DNA of 64,000 nucleotides, from assembly GCF_019222765.1 (NCBI RefSeq), contig NZ_CP078145.1, forward strand, positions 1,860,001-1,924,000. The letters are read 5' to 3'. Of this stretch, positions 40,706 to 51,400 are shown one piece after another; the stretch's first letter is position 1; every line of letters starts with the position of its first letter. Made by a program: the position numbers and the translations under genes. Under the pieces are notes generated by a model that did no database searches, was not told where the DNA came from, and saw nothing but the letters and a program-made list of their open reading frames with translations. This DNA is from Nocardia iowensis (GTDB lineage: Bacteria > Actinomycetota > Actinomycetes > Mycobacteriales > Mycobacteriaceae).

Positions 40706-41776
40706 TCAGGACAGCGGGTGCGGTCCGTTCGGCCGATCGGTGACGACGCGCACGGCACCGCCGTAGTCGTCGAGGTTGATAGCCAGCGGGTGTCGGTGAC
40801 CTGTCATCGCGGCCAATGCCCCCGCGACGGCTTGGACGTCGGCTTTGATGTAGGTGGTGGTGGCAGCGCCTGCCCGGTCGGTGTGTCCGGCATAGGCACG
40901 GGCCACGCCATAGCCGAAGTTGCGTTCGACCCAGGTCAAGGTTGTGTGGCGCAGCCAGTGCGTCGACACCCCCTGCGCAGCGGCCCAGGGCAGCTCGCCA
41001 CGCACACGGCTCCACAGGTTGTCGTAGCGACGGTAGGTCAGCGGCCGACCGTCGCGGTAGCGCAATAGGTTCGCGCCCGGCTGCCCGGCGCCCCGCACCT
41101 CGGCGAGGCGGACCAGCGCTTGGGTCAATGGTGGGCTGATCGGCTGCCACCGCACTGTCTGCCCCTTCTCCCGCAAGCGCACCAGGCACTCCTCGGCGTC
41201 CAGATCGCACACACGTAACCCGAGAGCGCCGCCGCGGCGGCACGCGGTTTCGGTGTGCAGCCGAAGCAGCAACGCGTCCAGGACCGGGTCGTTGCCCGAA
41301 CTCCTCACGATCGTGTTGATCTGTTCGAGCTCGGCGGCGGTCAACGCGCGCCGCGTGCTGGGCAGACGGCGCGGTTTGGCGACCCGGTGCGCGGGCGACG
41401 ACCCGACCGGCATCAGGTCGTCGGCGATGGCGCGGCTGTAGATGGCGCGGGCTGCGGCGATGAACGACTCGCGCGCGGATCGCCCGTATCGACTGCTGCT
41501 GCGTTGGGCGGCATTCGCCGCGACGCGATACTCGAGTTCCTCGATCTCGGTCGCCGTGATCGCGTCCAGACGCCGGGTTCCGAACGCCACCGACAAATGG
41601 TTCCAATAGGGGCGGTAGGTCCGCAGCATGCCGGGTCCGACAGCACCCATAATCCGCGGCAGGTACTCGTCCAGCGTCGGCACCGGCGGCCGTTCCTCCA
41701 GATCAGCCGCGGTCACGCCCAAAGCGGCCAACACGCGGCGAGCTTCGGCGACCCGGTCCGGGTCAGCAGACATCAC
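40706..41776 (-). CDS. Tyrosine site-specific recombinase (island integrase)
   Basis: A 356-aa phage-type integrase. The SAM-like N-terminal domain spans about 30-125 (TLDEYLPRIMGAVGPGMLRT), and the catalytic domain contains Arg180 (TETACRRGGAL), Lys204, His273 and Arg276 (STHWLRHTTL), His298 (AYAGHTDRAG) and the nucleophile Tyr309 (TTTYIKAD). All catalytic residues are present, so excision and integration are possible. It ends 215 bases from the left att repeat. Its start overlaps the AbrB-like gene by 14 nt, so the two are co-translated. Confidence 0.95.
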   Translation of the reverse strand: MMSADPDRVAEARRVLAALGVTAADLEERPPVPTLDEYLPRIMGAVGPGMLRTYRPYWNHLSVAFGTRRLDAITATEIEELEYRVAANAAQRSSSRYGRSARESFIAAARAIYSRAIADDLMPVGSSPAHRVAKPRRLPSTRRALTAAELEQINTIVRSSGNDPVLDALLLRLHTETACRRGGALGLRVCDLDAEECLVRLREKGQTVRWQPISPPLTQALVRLAEVRGAGQPGANLLRYRDGRPLTYRRYDNLWSRVRGELPWAAAQGVSTHWLRHTTLTWVERNFGYGVARAYAGHTDRAGAATTTYIKADVQAVAGALAAMTGHRHPLAINLDDYGGAVRVVTDRPNGPHPLS

Positions 41777-42236
41777 CGACCCCCGACCCCTCCAACAACA
41801 GCGAGATCAACCGGTCCGGTGCGGCGACGACCATCAACCCGCGGGTCGGAACTGCGACCGCGACGACCATGGCCCCCACCTCCACACCGAGCCAGCGACG
41901 CGTCGCCACCGGTAAGGCCAGCAGACCACGCGTGGTGACCATCCCGGCGCCGACGGGGTCGGCATGAACGAACAGGATCGTCGGGGCCTGGCGCAGCTTA
42001 AGCCGCTGCCCCGGCACCCAATCCAACGCCTGCAGCAACGCTCGAGCACGGAACCGGCCGGACCCATCGAGCCTGGCCGCGGCCAACAGCCAAAGATCGG
42101 TGACCGGATCCGGCACCACGGACTCATCCGCCAGAACAGGCAACGCCGCCAACACAACCTGCGACCGCGGCACCACACCGGGCACCAATGCAGGGATCAC
42201 ATCAACAACAGCAGATGCTGCAGACAGTGGTTTCAT
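41763..42236 (-). CDS. AbrB/MazE-like (swapped-hairpin) protein
   Basis: A 157-aa protein that resembles AbrB-type DNA-binding proteins in two repeats: RLDGSGRFRARALLQALDWV with PGQRLKLRQAPTILFVHADP, and TTRGLLALPVATRRWLGVEV with GAMVVAVAVPTRGLMVVAAP. The pattern of basic start, 'ALL.LGW..G' and strand pairs fits a swapped-hairpin barrel. It could be an integrase-linked regulator or an excision-direction factor. The assignment is by shape only. Confidence 0.55.
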   Translation of the reverse strand: MKPLSAASAVVDVIPALVPGVVPRSQVVLAALPVLADESVVPDPVTDLWLLAAARLDGSGRFRARALLQALDWVPGQRLKLRQAPTILFVHADPVGAGMVTTRGLLALPVATRRWLGVEVGAMVVAVAVPTRGLMVVAAPDRLISLLLEGSGVGDVC

Positions 42237-42246
42237 ACCGCAATGT

Positions 42247-42377
42247 TCACGCCATCGCGATGCCCTTACCCTGACGTTCGAGGATTAGGGACGGCTCGAA
42301 CTCGGCGAAGGCACCCATCACCGACAGCAGCAGGTTCGGCGCTGGCCGTGACACGCTCAGTCCACGGGCGGTGAAGA
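42247..42377 (-). pseudogene. Serine recombinase (resolvase) fragment
   Basis: On the minus strand the sequence reads FTARGLSVSRPAPNLLLSVM, then GAFAEFEPSLILERQGKGIA and a stop. This matches the segment before the HTH of Tn3-type resolvases (LMLxVMGAFAEFERxLIRERQREGI). Only about 40 residues survive. It abuts the end of the BREX operon and marks an older transposon or invertase insertion. Confidence 0.78.
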
Positions 42378-44498
42378 TCACACGCGCCGGATGACGCGCG
42401 GCTCGGCTATCACGCTGACGGCAGATTCGGTGTCTGCCAGGCGCCTGGCGAGGGTGTCACGGGCCAGATCCGGCGGGAGGGAGCCGGAAAACTTCAGGCC
42501 TGCAAGTGCCTTCAAATCCACTTGTGGCAGGGCGAGTTTCGGATCAGCAAGGGCTGCTGACAGATCGGCAGCGGTAGTGCCGGGCAACAGTCGCAGTGAT
42601 TGCTCGTCGATCCGCTGACGAGGGTCGACCAGGCCGGGTAGCGACGCATGCAGGGTGCGGTTGGCAGCCGTGCCCGCCCAGGTCCACCACCGTCCAGCGC
42701 TGTCATCGGGGAGGACGACCACGAGCCGATCCGGATCTGTTACGTCGGTGTAGGTCTCGCGTATATCGGCGAGTGCGGACTGCGCGCGGTGAGTGAGGTC
42801 GACCTTCGGAGGGTCGTTTCTCAGCAGAATCGCCCGCATACCGCGGGTGATCGGGTGGGACCAGCCTGCCGACAGACCGGACCATTTGGCCTTTCCGCCA
42901 TTGTCGGTTGCCTCGACGAAACACCGCCGACGGTTCCAGTCGATGTAGGTGACCCGCCATGACCGGCCGCCGAGTAACAGCACACGCGGCCCGTTGACCT
43001 CTTCGGTGAGCAGATCGGTGCCGATGGTGCCGATTTCTGTGCGTCCTGCCAGAACGAGGAACTCCGGGGGTGCGCTGAATACAGCGGTGAGGTCGGAGAA
43101 GTATCTGCGTCCGTAACGGCGCTCGGCTTCCGGGCCGATGTGCAGGAAGTCGCCGTCGGCCTCGAAAAACCCTTCGGTGGCAAGGTGTTCCAGGATATCG
43201 TCGGCGGTGTCGTCGAAGATCGGCAGCGTGCCCCACCAATCTCGCCAGCGGTGGCGTCCGATCCGATGCTCTTGTAGGCACAGCGCCATGAATTGCTGGG
43301 CCGCGATGTGCCGGGGTGCGGGCGGCGCGGTGATCGGCTCGACCCAGCCGTCCGCCCAGCACGCCAGCATACCGAGGGTTTGCAGCAGCTGATCATGGTC
43401 GGTGCACAAGAACAGGCAGTTGCGTGCGGTGCCGGCCCGACGGCCCGTGCGGCCCAGCCGTTGCAGGAAAGAGGCGACAGTACGGGTTGGCCCGATCTGG
43501 ATGACGCGGTCGAGATCACCGACATCGATGCCGAGTTCCAGAGTGGACGTGGCGACGATGACTGTGTCGCGGGCGTCGGAGAACGCCGCTTCTGCGCGCC
43601 GGCGCTCGGCCGCCGACAGAGAGCCGTGGGACAGGAATGTGGTGACATCGAGCTGCTGCAGCTGAGCTCCGAGTTCCTCGGCTTCGCGTCGGGAGTTGAC
43701 GAAGACCAGGCGTTTCTCACCGGCGTGCAGGGCGGCTACCAGTTTTGCCGCATTCGGGAGCGACCCTACATAGTCGACGGTGAGATCCGGTACTGCGGTA
43801 GATGTTTCGGCCGCGGGAGCGACGACCTCGCCGGGGCGCTCGGTGAAACCGCCTTGGAGCCACCGCAGCAGAGCCGCCGGATTGCCGATAGTCGCCGACA
43901 GTCCGATGCGCTGTAGGGGCCGGCCGCTGAGGCGGGCGAGCCGCTCGAGCACAGCAAGCAGATGCCAGCCTCTGTCGTCACCGGCAAAAGCGTGTACTTC
44001 GTCTATGACAACGGCCCGCAGGTCCGCAAAGTACAGCCGGGCGTCGACTTTGGTCGATACCAGCATCGCCTCGAGGGATTCCGGTGTCGTCAGCAGGAAG
44101 TCGGGACGTTCGGACAGGATCCGACGCCGATCCACAGGCCCCACATCGCCGTGCCATACCGCCGCGGAACGGCCGAGCCACTGTGCATAGCGGTGGATCC
44201 GCGGTCCGAGATTGTTCAGCAGGGCCCGTAGCGGGCATAGGTACAGGACCGAGGTGCCGCGCCAGTTCTGCTCGGCCATTGCCGACAGCAGCGGCAGGAC
44301 TGCGGCCTCGGTCTTGCCGCCCGCGGTGGGTGCGAGCACGATCGCATCGTCGCCGCGTAGCAGTGGGGCCATCGCGGCGGCCTGGGTGGGGCGTAAACCG
44401 TTCCAGCGCAATGTGTTCGCCAGGTGGTACTGAATGCCCGGGTGCAGTAGCGTCACCGGATCAGCGGTGCCCCGGATTCCCTCAGTGTGCTCGGTCAC
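42378..44498 (-). CDS. brxHI: BREX-2 DEAD/DEAH-box helicase BrxHI (Lhr-like)
   Basis: A 706-aa superfamily 2 helicase. Walker A is APTAGGKT (56-63), the DEVH box is at 166-169 (VVIDEVHAF), motif III is GLSATIG, and the second RecA domain holds VFVNSRREAEELGAQL, TSTLELGIDVGDLDRVIQ and QRLGRTGRR. The C-terminal 300 residues resemble the Lhr-type extension. It is the last gene of the BREX operon, overlapping brxD by 4 nt. BREX-2 loci in Streptomyces end with such a helicase. Confidence 0.9.
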   Translation of the reverse strand: MTEHTEGIRGTADPVTLLHPGIQYHLANTLRWNGLRPTQAAAMAPLLRGDDAIVLAPTAGGKTEAAVLPLLSAMAEQNWRGTSVLYLCPLRALLNNLGPRIHRYAQWLGRSAAVWHGDVGPVDRRRILSERPDFLLTTPESLEAMLVSTKVDARLYFADLRAVVIDEVHAFAGDDRGWHLLAVLERLARLSGRPLQRIGLSATIGNPAALLRWLQGGFTERPGEVVAPAAETSTAVPDLTVDYVGSLPNAAKLVAALHAGEKRLVFVNSRREAEELGAQLQQLDVTTFLSHGSLSAAERRRAEAAFSDARDTVIVATSTLELGIDVGDLDRVIQIGPTRTVASFLQRLGRTGRRAGTARNCLFLCTDHDQLLQTLGMLACWADGWVEPITAPPAPRHIAAQQFMALCLQEHRIGRHRWRDWWGTLPIFDDTADDILEHLATEGFFEADGDFLHIGPEAERRYGRRYFSDLTAVFSAPPEFLVLAGRTEIGTIGTDLLTEEVNGPRVLLLGGRSWRVTYIDWNRRRCFVEATDNGGKAKWSGLSAGWSHPITRGMRAILLRNDPPKVDLTHRAQSALADIRETYTDVTDPDRLVVVLPDDSAGRWWTWAGTAANRTLHASLPGLVDPRQRIDEQSLRLLPGTTAADLSAALADPKLALPQVDLKALAGLKFSGSLPPDLARDTLARRLADTESAVSVIAEPRVIRRV

Positions 44499-45775
44499 GG
44501 CAGATCCAGTACCACATCGTTGGCGGCCAAGGCCTCACGTTCGGTGTCGTTGCGTTCGGCCTCGGTGATGGTGATCTCGTAGTCGCGGTAGGGATCGAAA
44601 TCAGGATGAATGTCGATGGTGTCGAGCAGATCGACTAGTTTGCGCAGGAACAGACGGGGAGCGATGCCGACCCGGCCTCCGAGCTGACCGGCGACGGCGG
44701 CCGCGAAGCGGTGCAGGAACTCGTCGTCAGCGATCCCGACGATCCGCTCGGCATTGCCGGAGCCCGCACAGTACAGCTCTCGGACTCGGCCGCCGAGCTC
44801 GGTCAGTTTGTCCAGGTCGAATCCGGTCAGCCGCAGCTGCGGGGCACGCGGATTGTCGAATTTCGGGTCTCGGGAGAAGTCGGTGTGCAACCGGTCCGCC
44901 AATGGGGGAAGCAGCTGGACGCCTTGGCGGCCCTCGAAGAAGGCAGGCGTGCCGGTAATCAGCAGATACAAGCCGGGATAGTGTCCGTCGTGCACCTCGT
45001 CGATCAGCTGCCGCAAGGCGTTGAGCGCCTTCGACCGGGCGTCGCTGCGGATGCGCTGCAGCGTCTCCACCTCGTCGAGAACGAGGACCAGGCCGCTGTT
45101 CCCGGCATCGGCGAGGACGGCCAGCAGCCCGCGCAGAAACCCCATGGCCAGGAAATGATCCAGATCACCCTTGATACCGGCCGCGCGCTTGACCGCAGCG
45201 GCGACATGCGGTTGCCCGGCGAGCCAGGCGATCAGACCGTCGGCGGTGTCATGTTCGCCAGTGTTCTGCATCCGATGGTATGCGCGAATGGCCTGCGGGA
45301 AGATCGGGGCCTGACGGCCGACCGCCGCCAGCCGTCGCTCCAGCAGTTCGTCAGCGGTGGTCTGCTGTTTGTCGGCATCGGATTCGACGGTGTAGAGCCA
45401 GGAATCGACAATCGGCCGCAGCGCACTCGGCGGAATTGAACGGGTTCGCAGCGATTCGATGCTGCGCCGGTATACGGTCTCCAACTTGTGTAGCGGAGTG
45501 TCGATCTCGTTGATCTGGACCTCGGCGACGGCGAACCCGCGATTCATTGCCCGATCGGCCAGCCATCGCGCGAAGAAGGTCTTACCTGCGCCGTACTCGC
45601 CGCGTACGGCTTTGAACACACCGCCGCCGCCCGCAACCACTTCCAATTCGGCGGTGAGTTCCGATTCGAATCGGCCCAGGCCCACTGCGAGCTGATCGAG
45701 TCCGTTCGACGGCACGGTGCCACGCCGCAGCGCGTCGAGGATCTCGCGACGCCGCCGGGGGGACACGGCCGTCAT
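44495..45775 (-). CDS. brxD: BREX ATP-binding protein BrxD (DUF2791)
   Basis: A 426-aa AAA-type ATPase. Walker A is GEYGAGKT (59-66) and Walker B is LVLVLDEVETL near residue 230; the rest fits DUF2791, found only in BREX and related defence loci. Its ends overlap pglZ and brxHI by 4 nt each. It should supply ATP-dependent remodelling in the BREX complex. The exact step is not known. Confidence 0.92.
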   Translation of the reverse strand: MTAVSPRRRREILDALRRGTVPSNGLDQLAVGLGRFESELTAELEVVAGGGGVFKAVRGEYGAGKTFFARWLADRAMNRGFAVAEVQINEIDTPLHKLETVYRRSIESLRTRSIPPSALRPIVDSWLYTVESDADKQQTTADELLERRLAAVGRQAPIFPQAIRAYHRMQNTGEHDTADGLIAWLAGQPHVAAAVKRAAGIKGDLDHFLAMGFLRGLLAVLADAGNSGLVLVLDEVETLQRIRSDARSKALNALRQLIDEVHDGHYPGLYLLITGTPAFFEGRQGVQLLPPLADRLHTDFSRDPKFDNPRAPQLRLTGFDLDKLTELGGRVRELYCAGSGNAERIVGIADDEFLHRFAAAVAGQLGGRVGIAPRLFLRKLVDLLDTIDIHPDFDPYRDYEITITEAERNDTEREALAANDVVLDLP

Positions 45776-48477
45776 GAGGTCAGCCCGAACTGTTCGCGCA
45801 GCACCGGTACCTCCAGACGCACCTGATCACGGTCTATCAGCAGTACCTCATAGCCTTCCACATCGAGGACGCGCTTGACCTGCAGAAGCGCACCATTCAC
45901 GCGGGCGGTCGCGACGCTCAGCACGGTCGCGGCCTGCACACTGGTGATCTCGTGTGCGGATGCGGCCAGCAGGGCTGTGAGTAGATCGGCGATCTGTTCG
46001 GTGGTGACGGCGAGGCGACCCGCCAGCTGGAGTTGGCTCGCGAACACGGGTGTGGCCAGTAACTCATCCAGCAGTGCCGGGCGGGTCCTTGTCGCGGGGG
46101 CGACCAGTTCGGGTTCGAATAGGGTCGGCGTCTCATTGGCGGGGCTGCGTGTCCGTCTGGTGGTGGTGGGCGGTTCCGTCGCGGGGGACGTGGCGGCGGA
46201 CAGCGGGATACTCCACCAGCTCGGCTCGACCTGGTTCAGTGGTGCCAGCTCGGTCGGCCGGTCGCCCGGACACAGCACGAGGACCGGCACCACTACTTCG
46301 GCGGGTGAACCGCCCCCGTGGTAACCGGCATTGACTGGGCCGTAATGGATCCGGTCGTCTACTGCCAGTACGGCCGAACTCGAATCGGTGAGTACCCGTG
46401 AGCCCGCGACCAGGACTTCACCTTCGCCGACAGCGTCCAGGTCGCCGTGCGCGCGCTGATGGTTGTAGGTGACGCGGGGATGCCGCACGATGCCGTTACG
46501 GCGGTCGACGACGTGCCCGTGATCGGCAGTGATCACCACGATCCGGCCTGCGGTGCGTGCGGCGGCGAGCAGGTGCCGCAGATGCGGGATGGCGCGCACG
46601 TTCCAATCGGCATCACCCACGCCGACTTTGTGCAGCATGGTGTCGATGTAGTTGAGGACTGCCGCCACAAGTGGTCGCTCCTGTGTGTCGGCGATTGCGT
46701 TGCGGACCTCGGTGGCCAGCTGCTGTCCTGGGATCACTGCGTCGAGCTGGCCCTTGTGGAAGATCGGCGGGGCCGTATCGGACGGTGCCGACAACGAGTG
46801 CTCGGCCAGCAAAGCGCGGAATCCTGCTCGTTCACCCTCGGAATTCACTTCGGTCAGCTGCCCGCACAGCAGCGATCCACGACTGCGGTGTGTCAGGCTG
46901 GGCAGCACGGCCAGCGCGCCAGTGCGCGTGGTGACTCCGGGAACTGCCGCCTCCGACCAGCCGTGATCCATGGCATCAGCGGCCAATTCGGTGGCCATCG
47001 CCATCGACAGCCCGTCCAGCACCAGCAACAGGACGGGCTGTTTCTGCCTGCCGCGCTTGACGATCGGCACGACGACGCGGCGTACCAGGTGCTCGACGCC
47101 GAGCACTTCCGGTTCACTGGTGGCAGCAAGTGCGGAGGCGAACTGCCGGTCGTGGTCGCGGCGGCGGGTCTGTGCAGCCTCGATGACACGGCGCAGTGTC
47201 TCTGCAGCGCGAGCAGTATCGGCGCCCCGGTACGCCGCGGCGATAGCAGCGTCGGCCCACGCGTCGGCATTCACGTGGCGATGGGTTAGACGGGTGATTC
47301 CCGCCGGGGTCTGCGCGTCCGTATGCAACCAGCGGACCAGACGCACGGCGGCACGGTAGGCGGTGCAGGTCGGATCGGTGTCGGCGAGAAGATGCCGCTG
47401 CACGTCCTGCCAGGCGGTTTCCATTGTGTCGAGGGCTGCGGCGGTCACTTCACGTCCGGACTCCATGACGACGTCGATGGCGGCGGAAAGGACGTGCAGG
47501 CGAGCCTCCAAACCGGGCCGCAGCTGTTCCGAACCGGTTGCCAGATCGTTCAATCCGAGGTTGTCTACCAGCTTTTCAGCGCGGGCGAAGATCTGGTCGC
47601 GGTGACTCGGATGGACAACGCCGGTCAGCACCGCAGTGGTGTCGTCGTACCAGGCGCGCAGCTCCTCAAGGGTGATGCCGCGCAGCCGGTAGGTGCTCTC
47701 GAAATGCCCAAGGGACCGGTCGGCACCGCTACTGCCGTCGAACAGTCCGGCGATCAATCCCAGCGGCAGCAGATCGGCGACCAGATCTGGGGTCAACAGA
47801 GCTGCCACTGGACGGCGTACGCGGCCACAACGCTGAGCAAGCCATCCGGTGACCGCCGCGGAGAGCTCCGCGCCACCCACGGTGTCCAGGATCCGCAAGC
47901 CGTGGTCGGCGCCGGGGCGCAGACTCCACTCGAGCACGGTGAAGGCGTCGATCTCGGTGTCATACTCGTCGGTGATGTGCAGCACGCGCTGTGCAACCGT
48001 AGTGAAGGCGTGGTCACGGGTGAGCACGCCGCCGGGTGCGGGCCGGTACTCGTCGATGACCGCGAGCAGGCCATCTGCCAGTGCCCGGTCATTGCCATTC
48101 TCGCGGACTCGGTATAGCGCGGGCTCCAGTGTGGCGGCTGAGAAGTTGTCGCGCACCGCATCCCACTGCAGCGGGGTCTCCAATTTTGCGCCGTGAAGAT
48201 GCGCGAGCAGGCCGATGCCGAGTTCATCCTGTTCTGCGGAGGTAAGAATGACCAGCCACTCGCCCGGCTTACGCTGCCCGATCGCCTCCCACACCGCCAG
48301 CACCGAAGGACAGGCCGCCACCGTGACCGGCACCCCGTGATGACTGAAACCGTCGCCGCGCCAGACTGGCTGGGCGTGCAGGCCCAGCACACCGGGTCGG
48401 TAGCGCTTGCGAATCGCGGATTCGAGTTTGGCGGTGATGATCGGGCGCGTCGCAACGAGCAAGGTCATTCGATCCAC
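45772..48477 (-). CDS. pglZ: BREX-2 PglZ phosphatase-domain protein
   Basis: A 901-aa protein of the PglZ family, an alkaline-phosphatase-like fold. The first metal site is LLLVLDGLSMAMA (Asp488) and the second is VVITADHGHVV (Asp and His 652-655), with TRTGALAVLPSLTHRSRGSL between them. PglZ is the core protein shared by all BREX types. Its start overlaps pglY by 13 nt. A start three codons later (MTLLVATR, 48468) is possible. The protein is intact. Confidence 0.95.
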   Translation of the reverse strand: MDRMTLLVATRPIITAKLESAIRKRYRPGVLGLHAQPVWRGDGFSHHGVPVTVAACPSVLAVWEAIGQRKPGEWLVILTSAEQDELGIGLLAHLHGAKLETPLQWDAVRDNFSAATLEPALYRVRENGNDRALADGLLAVIDEYRPAPGGVLTRDHAFTTVAQRVLHITDEYDTEIDAFTVLEWSLRPGADHGLRILDTVGGAELSAAVTGWLAQRCGRVRRPVAALLTPDLVADLLPLGLIAGLFDGSSGADRSLGHFESTYRLRGITLEELRAWYDDTTAVLTGVVHPSHRDQIFARAEKLVDNLGLNDLATGSEQLRPGLEARLHVLSAAIDVVMESGREVTAAALDTMETAWQDVQRHLLADTDPTCTAYRAAVRLVRWLHTDAQTPAGITRLTHRHVNADAWADAAIAAAYRGADTARAAETLRRVIEAAQTRRRDHDRQFASALAATSEPEVLGVEHLVRRVVVPIVKRGRQKQPVLLLVLDGLSMAMATELAADAMDHGWSEAAVPGVTTRTGALAVLPSLTHRSRGSLLCGQLTEVNSEGERAGFRALLAEHSLSAPSDTAPPIFHKGQLDAVIPGQQLATEVRNAIADTQERPLVAAVLNYIDTMLHKVGVGDADWNVRAIPHLRHLLAAARTAGRIVVITADHGHVVDRRNGIVRHPRVTYNHQRAHGDLDAVGEGEVLVAGSRVLTDSSSAVLAVDDRIHYGPVNAGYHGGGSPAEVVVPVLVLCPGDRPTELAPLNQVEPSWWSIPLSAATSPATEPPTTTRRTRSPANETPTLFEPELVAPATRTRPALLDELLATPVFASQLQLAGRLAVTTEQIADLLTALLAASAHEITSVQAATVLSVATARVNGALLQVKRVLDVEGYEVLLIDRDQVRLEVPVLREQFGLTS

Positions 48478-51400
48478 CAGCTGACACGCAGCCGTTTACC
48501 CGAGGCATCTGCCTGCTCGTAGGCGCTGTGCAGGCGGGTGGTGACGGAGTTGATGTCGTCGGCACCGGACAGGGTGACGGTCTCAGGGTCTGTGAGCGTT
48601 TCCGCTACCGCCTTGCGCACGGCGCCGCGGTTCTGCGTCGCAGAGGTAACAGGACCCGGCGGCGGGACGGTCGGATCGGTCGGCTCCGGCGTGATCGGAG
48701 GTCGAGGATCCGCCGGGGTGGTCGACACCCATTCGATAATGCGGGCCTTGACTGTGGCGAGCCGCGCGGCCAGGTCGGGATCGGTGGCACAGAGGACAGA
48801 GCGCAGCTGGTTGAGGATGGCCCGGGCTTCCTCCTTTCGCACACCGAAACCCTCGGTTCCGGCGGAGACGTTGTTCAACAACGGCCAGTCGAAGCCTTTC
48901 AACGCCGCGGTGTCCTCGTTGCCATGGGCCAGCAGCCGAGCGAGAGTAGCCCGTGCGATCGGAAGGTCCGCGGCGGCCGCGGTGTCGATCACTGACACGT
49001 TGTCGCCGGTGGCGGCGAGTTGAGCGAGGAACTCGAGCAAACGCTGCCCGATGGTCAGCCGATCGCCGCTGTCGGGCTGAATGCCCAGGCGGGCGTAGGC
49101 CGCCTGCAACTGATCCAATTCCGCGCGCAGCGCTGATTCTGCGGCGGTGGCACGAGTGCGCAACTGCTGGGACAGCTCGGCGACGTTGTCGGGGGTCAGA
49201 TGAGTGCGTGCGGAGGTATAACCGAACAACTCCGAGCCCAGAGTGCGAGCGCGGTCCCACGCAGTGGCCGTGGGTAGGCGCTGTGGCCGCAATTCGAGAT
49301 GTTCACGCAGCCGACCCAACGGAGGTGGGTTTATCGCGGTACCCGCCTCGTACCAGGCGCGACGCCGCAGCATTGCCCAGGCCGCGATGATCAGGTCCCG
49401 GACCTCGTCTCGCAGACCCCACGACGGGGTCACGGACTTGATGCGCCCTTGTAGTTCACGGACTGTGACGGCGGCATCGGGCCGAGCAGGGGCGCGGTCC
49501 AATTCCGTGGCCCAGAACGCGAAGGTCTGCTCACCGAACAAGAAGACGCCATCGCCCGTAGCCCGGCCGACCCGTAGCTTATCGGCGATCTTCTGCACCG
49601 CCTTGCGTGCGGGACCGGCTTCGATCACCACCCGACCATGCGGGTCGGCGACCGCCTCGGCGACGGCGGTACGCACCAACTCGAGGATGGGTGGCCGGAT
49701 CTCCTCATCAGCTGGCACGAATTCCGGATGCGCCGGATGGCTTGCCGCAAACGCCTGATCGATCATTCGGTCAAGGGCATCGCCCATAGTTACCGCGACC
49801 GGATCCTTCGGCTGGAAATCCCTGGTCAGCGAGAGCAGCAATTCACCATCGCCGACCGGCGTCACGAACCGCGGGTCCGCCGGATCCAGGCCGTAAGCCA
49901 TACGGAGCATCTGCTCGATGCGATTCTGCGACCCGTGCCGCAGATTCTCCAGGATTCCGCGGGCCTGCGCGCGTTCGGTTTCGGAGAGGTTGTCGGAGTT
50001 GGTGCGCCAGCGGTCGCCGCTACCGGTGAATAGCCAGTCCAATATCACCAGCTGAGCGAGCTCTTCGTTGATCCGGTCGGTGAAGAACTGCGGCAGCCAC
50101 ACGATGGTGTCGCGGTCGCCGCCACTGTTGCGCAACCTGTCGATGCGGCGCAAATCGTCGGCGTAGGAGTACGGGTGCTCGTCGAACGGGTAGTCGATGA
50201 TGAATCGCCACGTGCCGGGGCGCGCTTCGAAGGCGTCGTCGTTGAGGGAGGCGGCGTCGCGGACGTTGCCGAACACGATGTCCACCTCACGCCGGCTGCC
50301 GCGCCAGACCACGGTCTTGGTGGCGGCGCCGGTGAGATCGTCCTGATCGCTGACGATGCCCATGGCCCGATGCACGAGGCGGCGGATGAGCGCCCGGCGG
50401 CGGCCGGCATTGTCCTCTCCCTTGATGCGGTCCAGGACCGATTTGTAGTCGACGTCGGCGAGAGTGACATCGATGATCGGATCGTTGCCTTCGCGGACCT
50501 TGATCTCCGGGGCGACGGTGCGGCTCCAGTCACGGACCGCAGACAGCGCGATCCGCTGTTCGCCGTTCGGCAGGGGACTTTTGATGGAACCGTGATTGAG
50601 CGCCGTCAGCCGGCTGGCGGTGATGTCACGTAGGGCTGGTACCTTCGGCGCGATCGCCGACAGCAGCAGGGTTTTCGCGAGTCGGTCCCGGCCCAGAAAC
50701 AGGCGTGCTTGCTGTGAGGCCGGATCGCTCAGCAGCTGCTCCTCAGTGATACCGGCCAGCTGCAGCAGATACGGGCGCAGCTTGCCCCGGTACAGTTCGA
50801 CCGCGGAACGAAACATGGCTGCGGTACCAGCGTCCAACGGCGTATTGCCGACCACGATGTCGTCGAACGCGTCACCGACCGGGATGAGGTCGTCCACGGT
50901 CAGGGTGTTCCGCCGATCGGACAGCATCTTCTGCATGACCTTGAGCGCGGTGCGTTCACGCTGCATCACCCCGGCCAGATTGCGCAGCGTCGAGACCAGA
51001 GCAGGGGAGAACGGATAGGTTTTGGCGAACTCGGCCTCCGACGCACCGCGATGCTCGTCGTCGGTGTTCATGCTGTCGCGCAACGTGTCCCAGATCTGTG
51101 GATCTCGGGTGACGTTGCGGAACGCCTGATCGAGGACCGGCTGCATACCGGGTTTCGGCTTCAGCACGCGCGCGTGCGCCACCTCGACGAGATTGTCGTC
51201 GCCGAGTCGGATCGGCAGGAAACGGCCTTCCTGAAAATGAAAGGCACGATCCAGTGCCTCCTGCTCGGCGCCCGACGCCCCTGCGTTGGCCAGCCATTTG
51301 CGCAGATCGTGCTGTCGAGGGATGAACGAAATCAGCGGAATCGCCCGAGCACTGGACGCTTCCACCAGCTTCGACAACTTCTGGCTCTCCCGAGCGAAGA

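Noticed and set aside
42247..42377. Active serine recombinase gene
   Set aside because: Only about 40 residues before the HTH remain; there is no catalytic serine domain.
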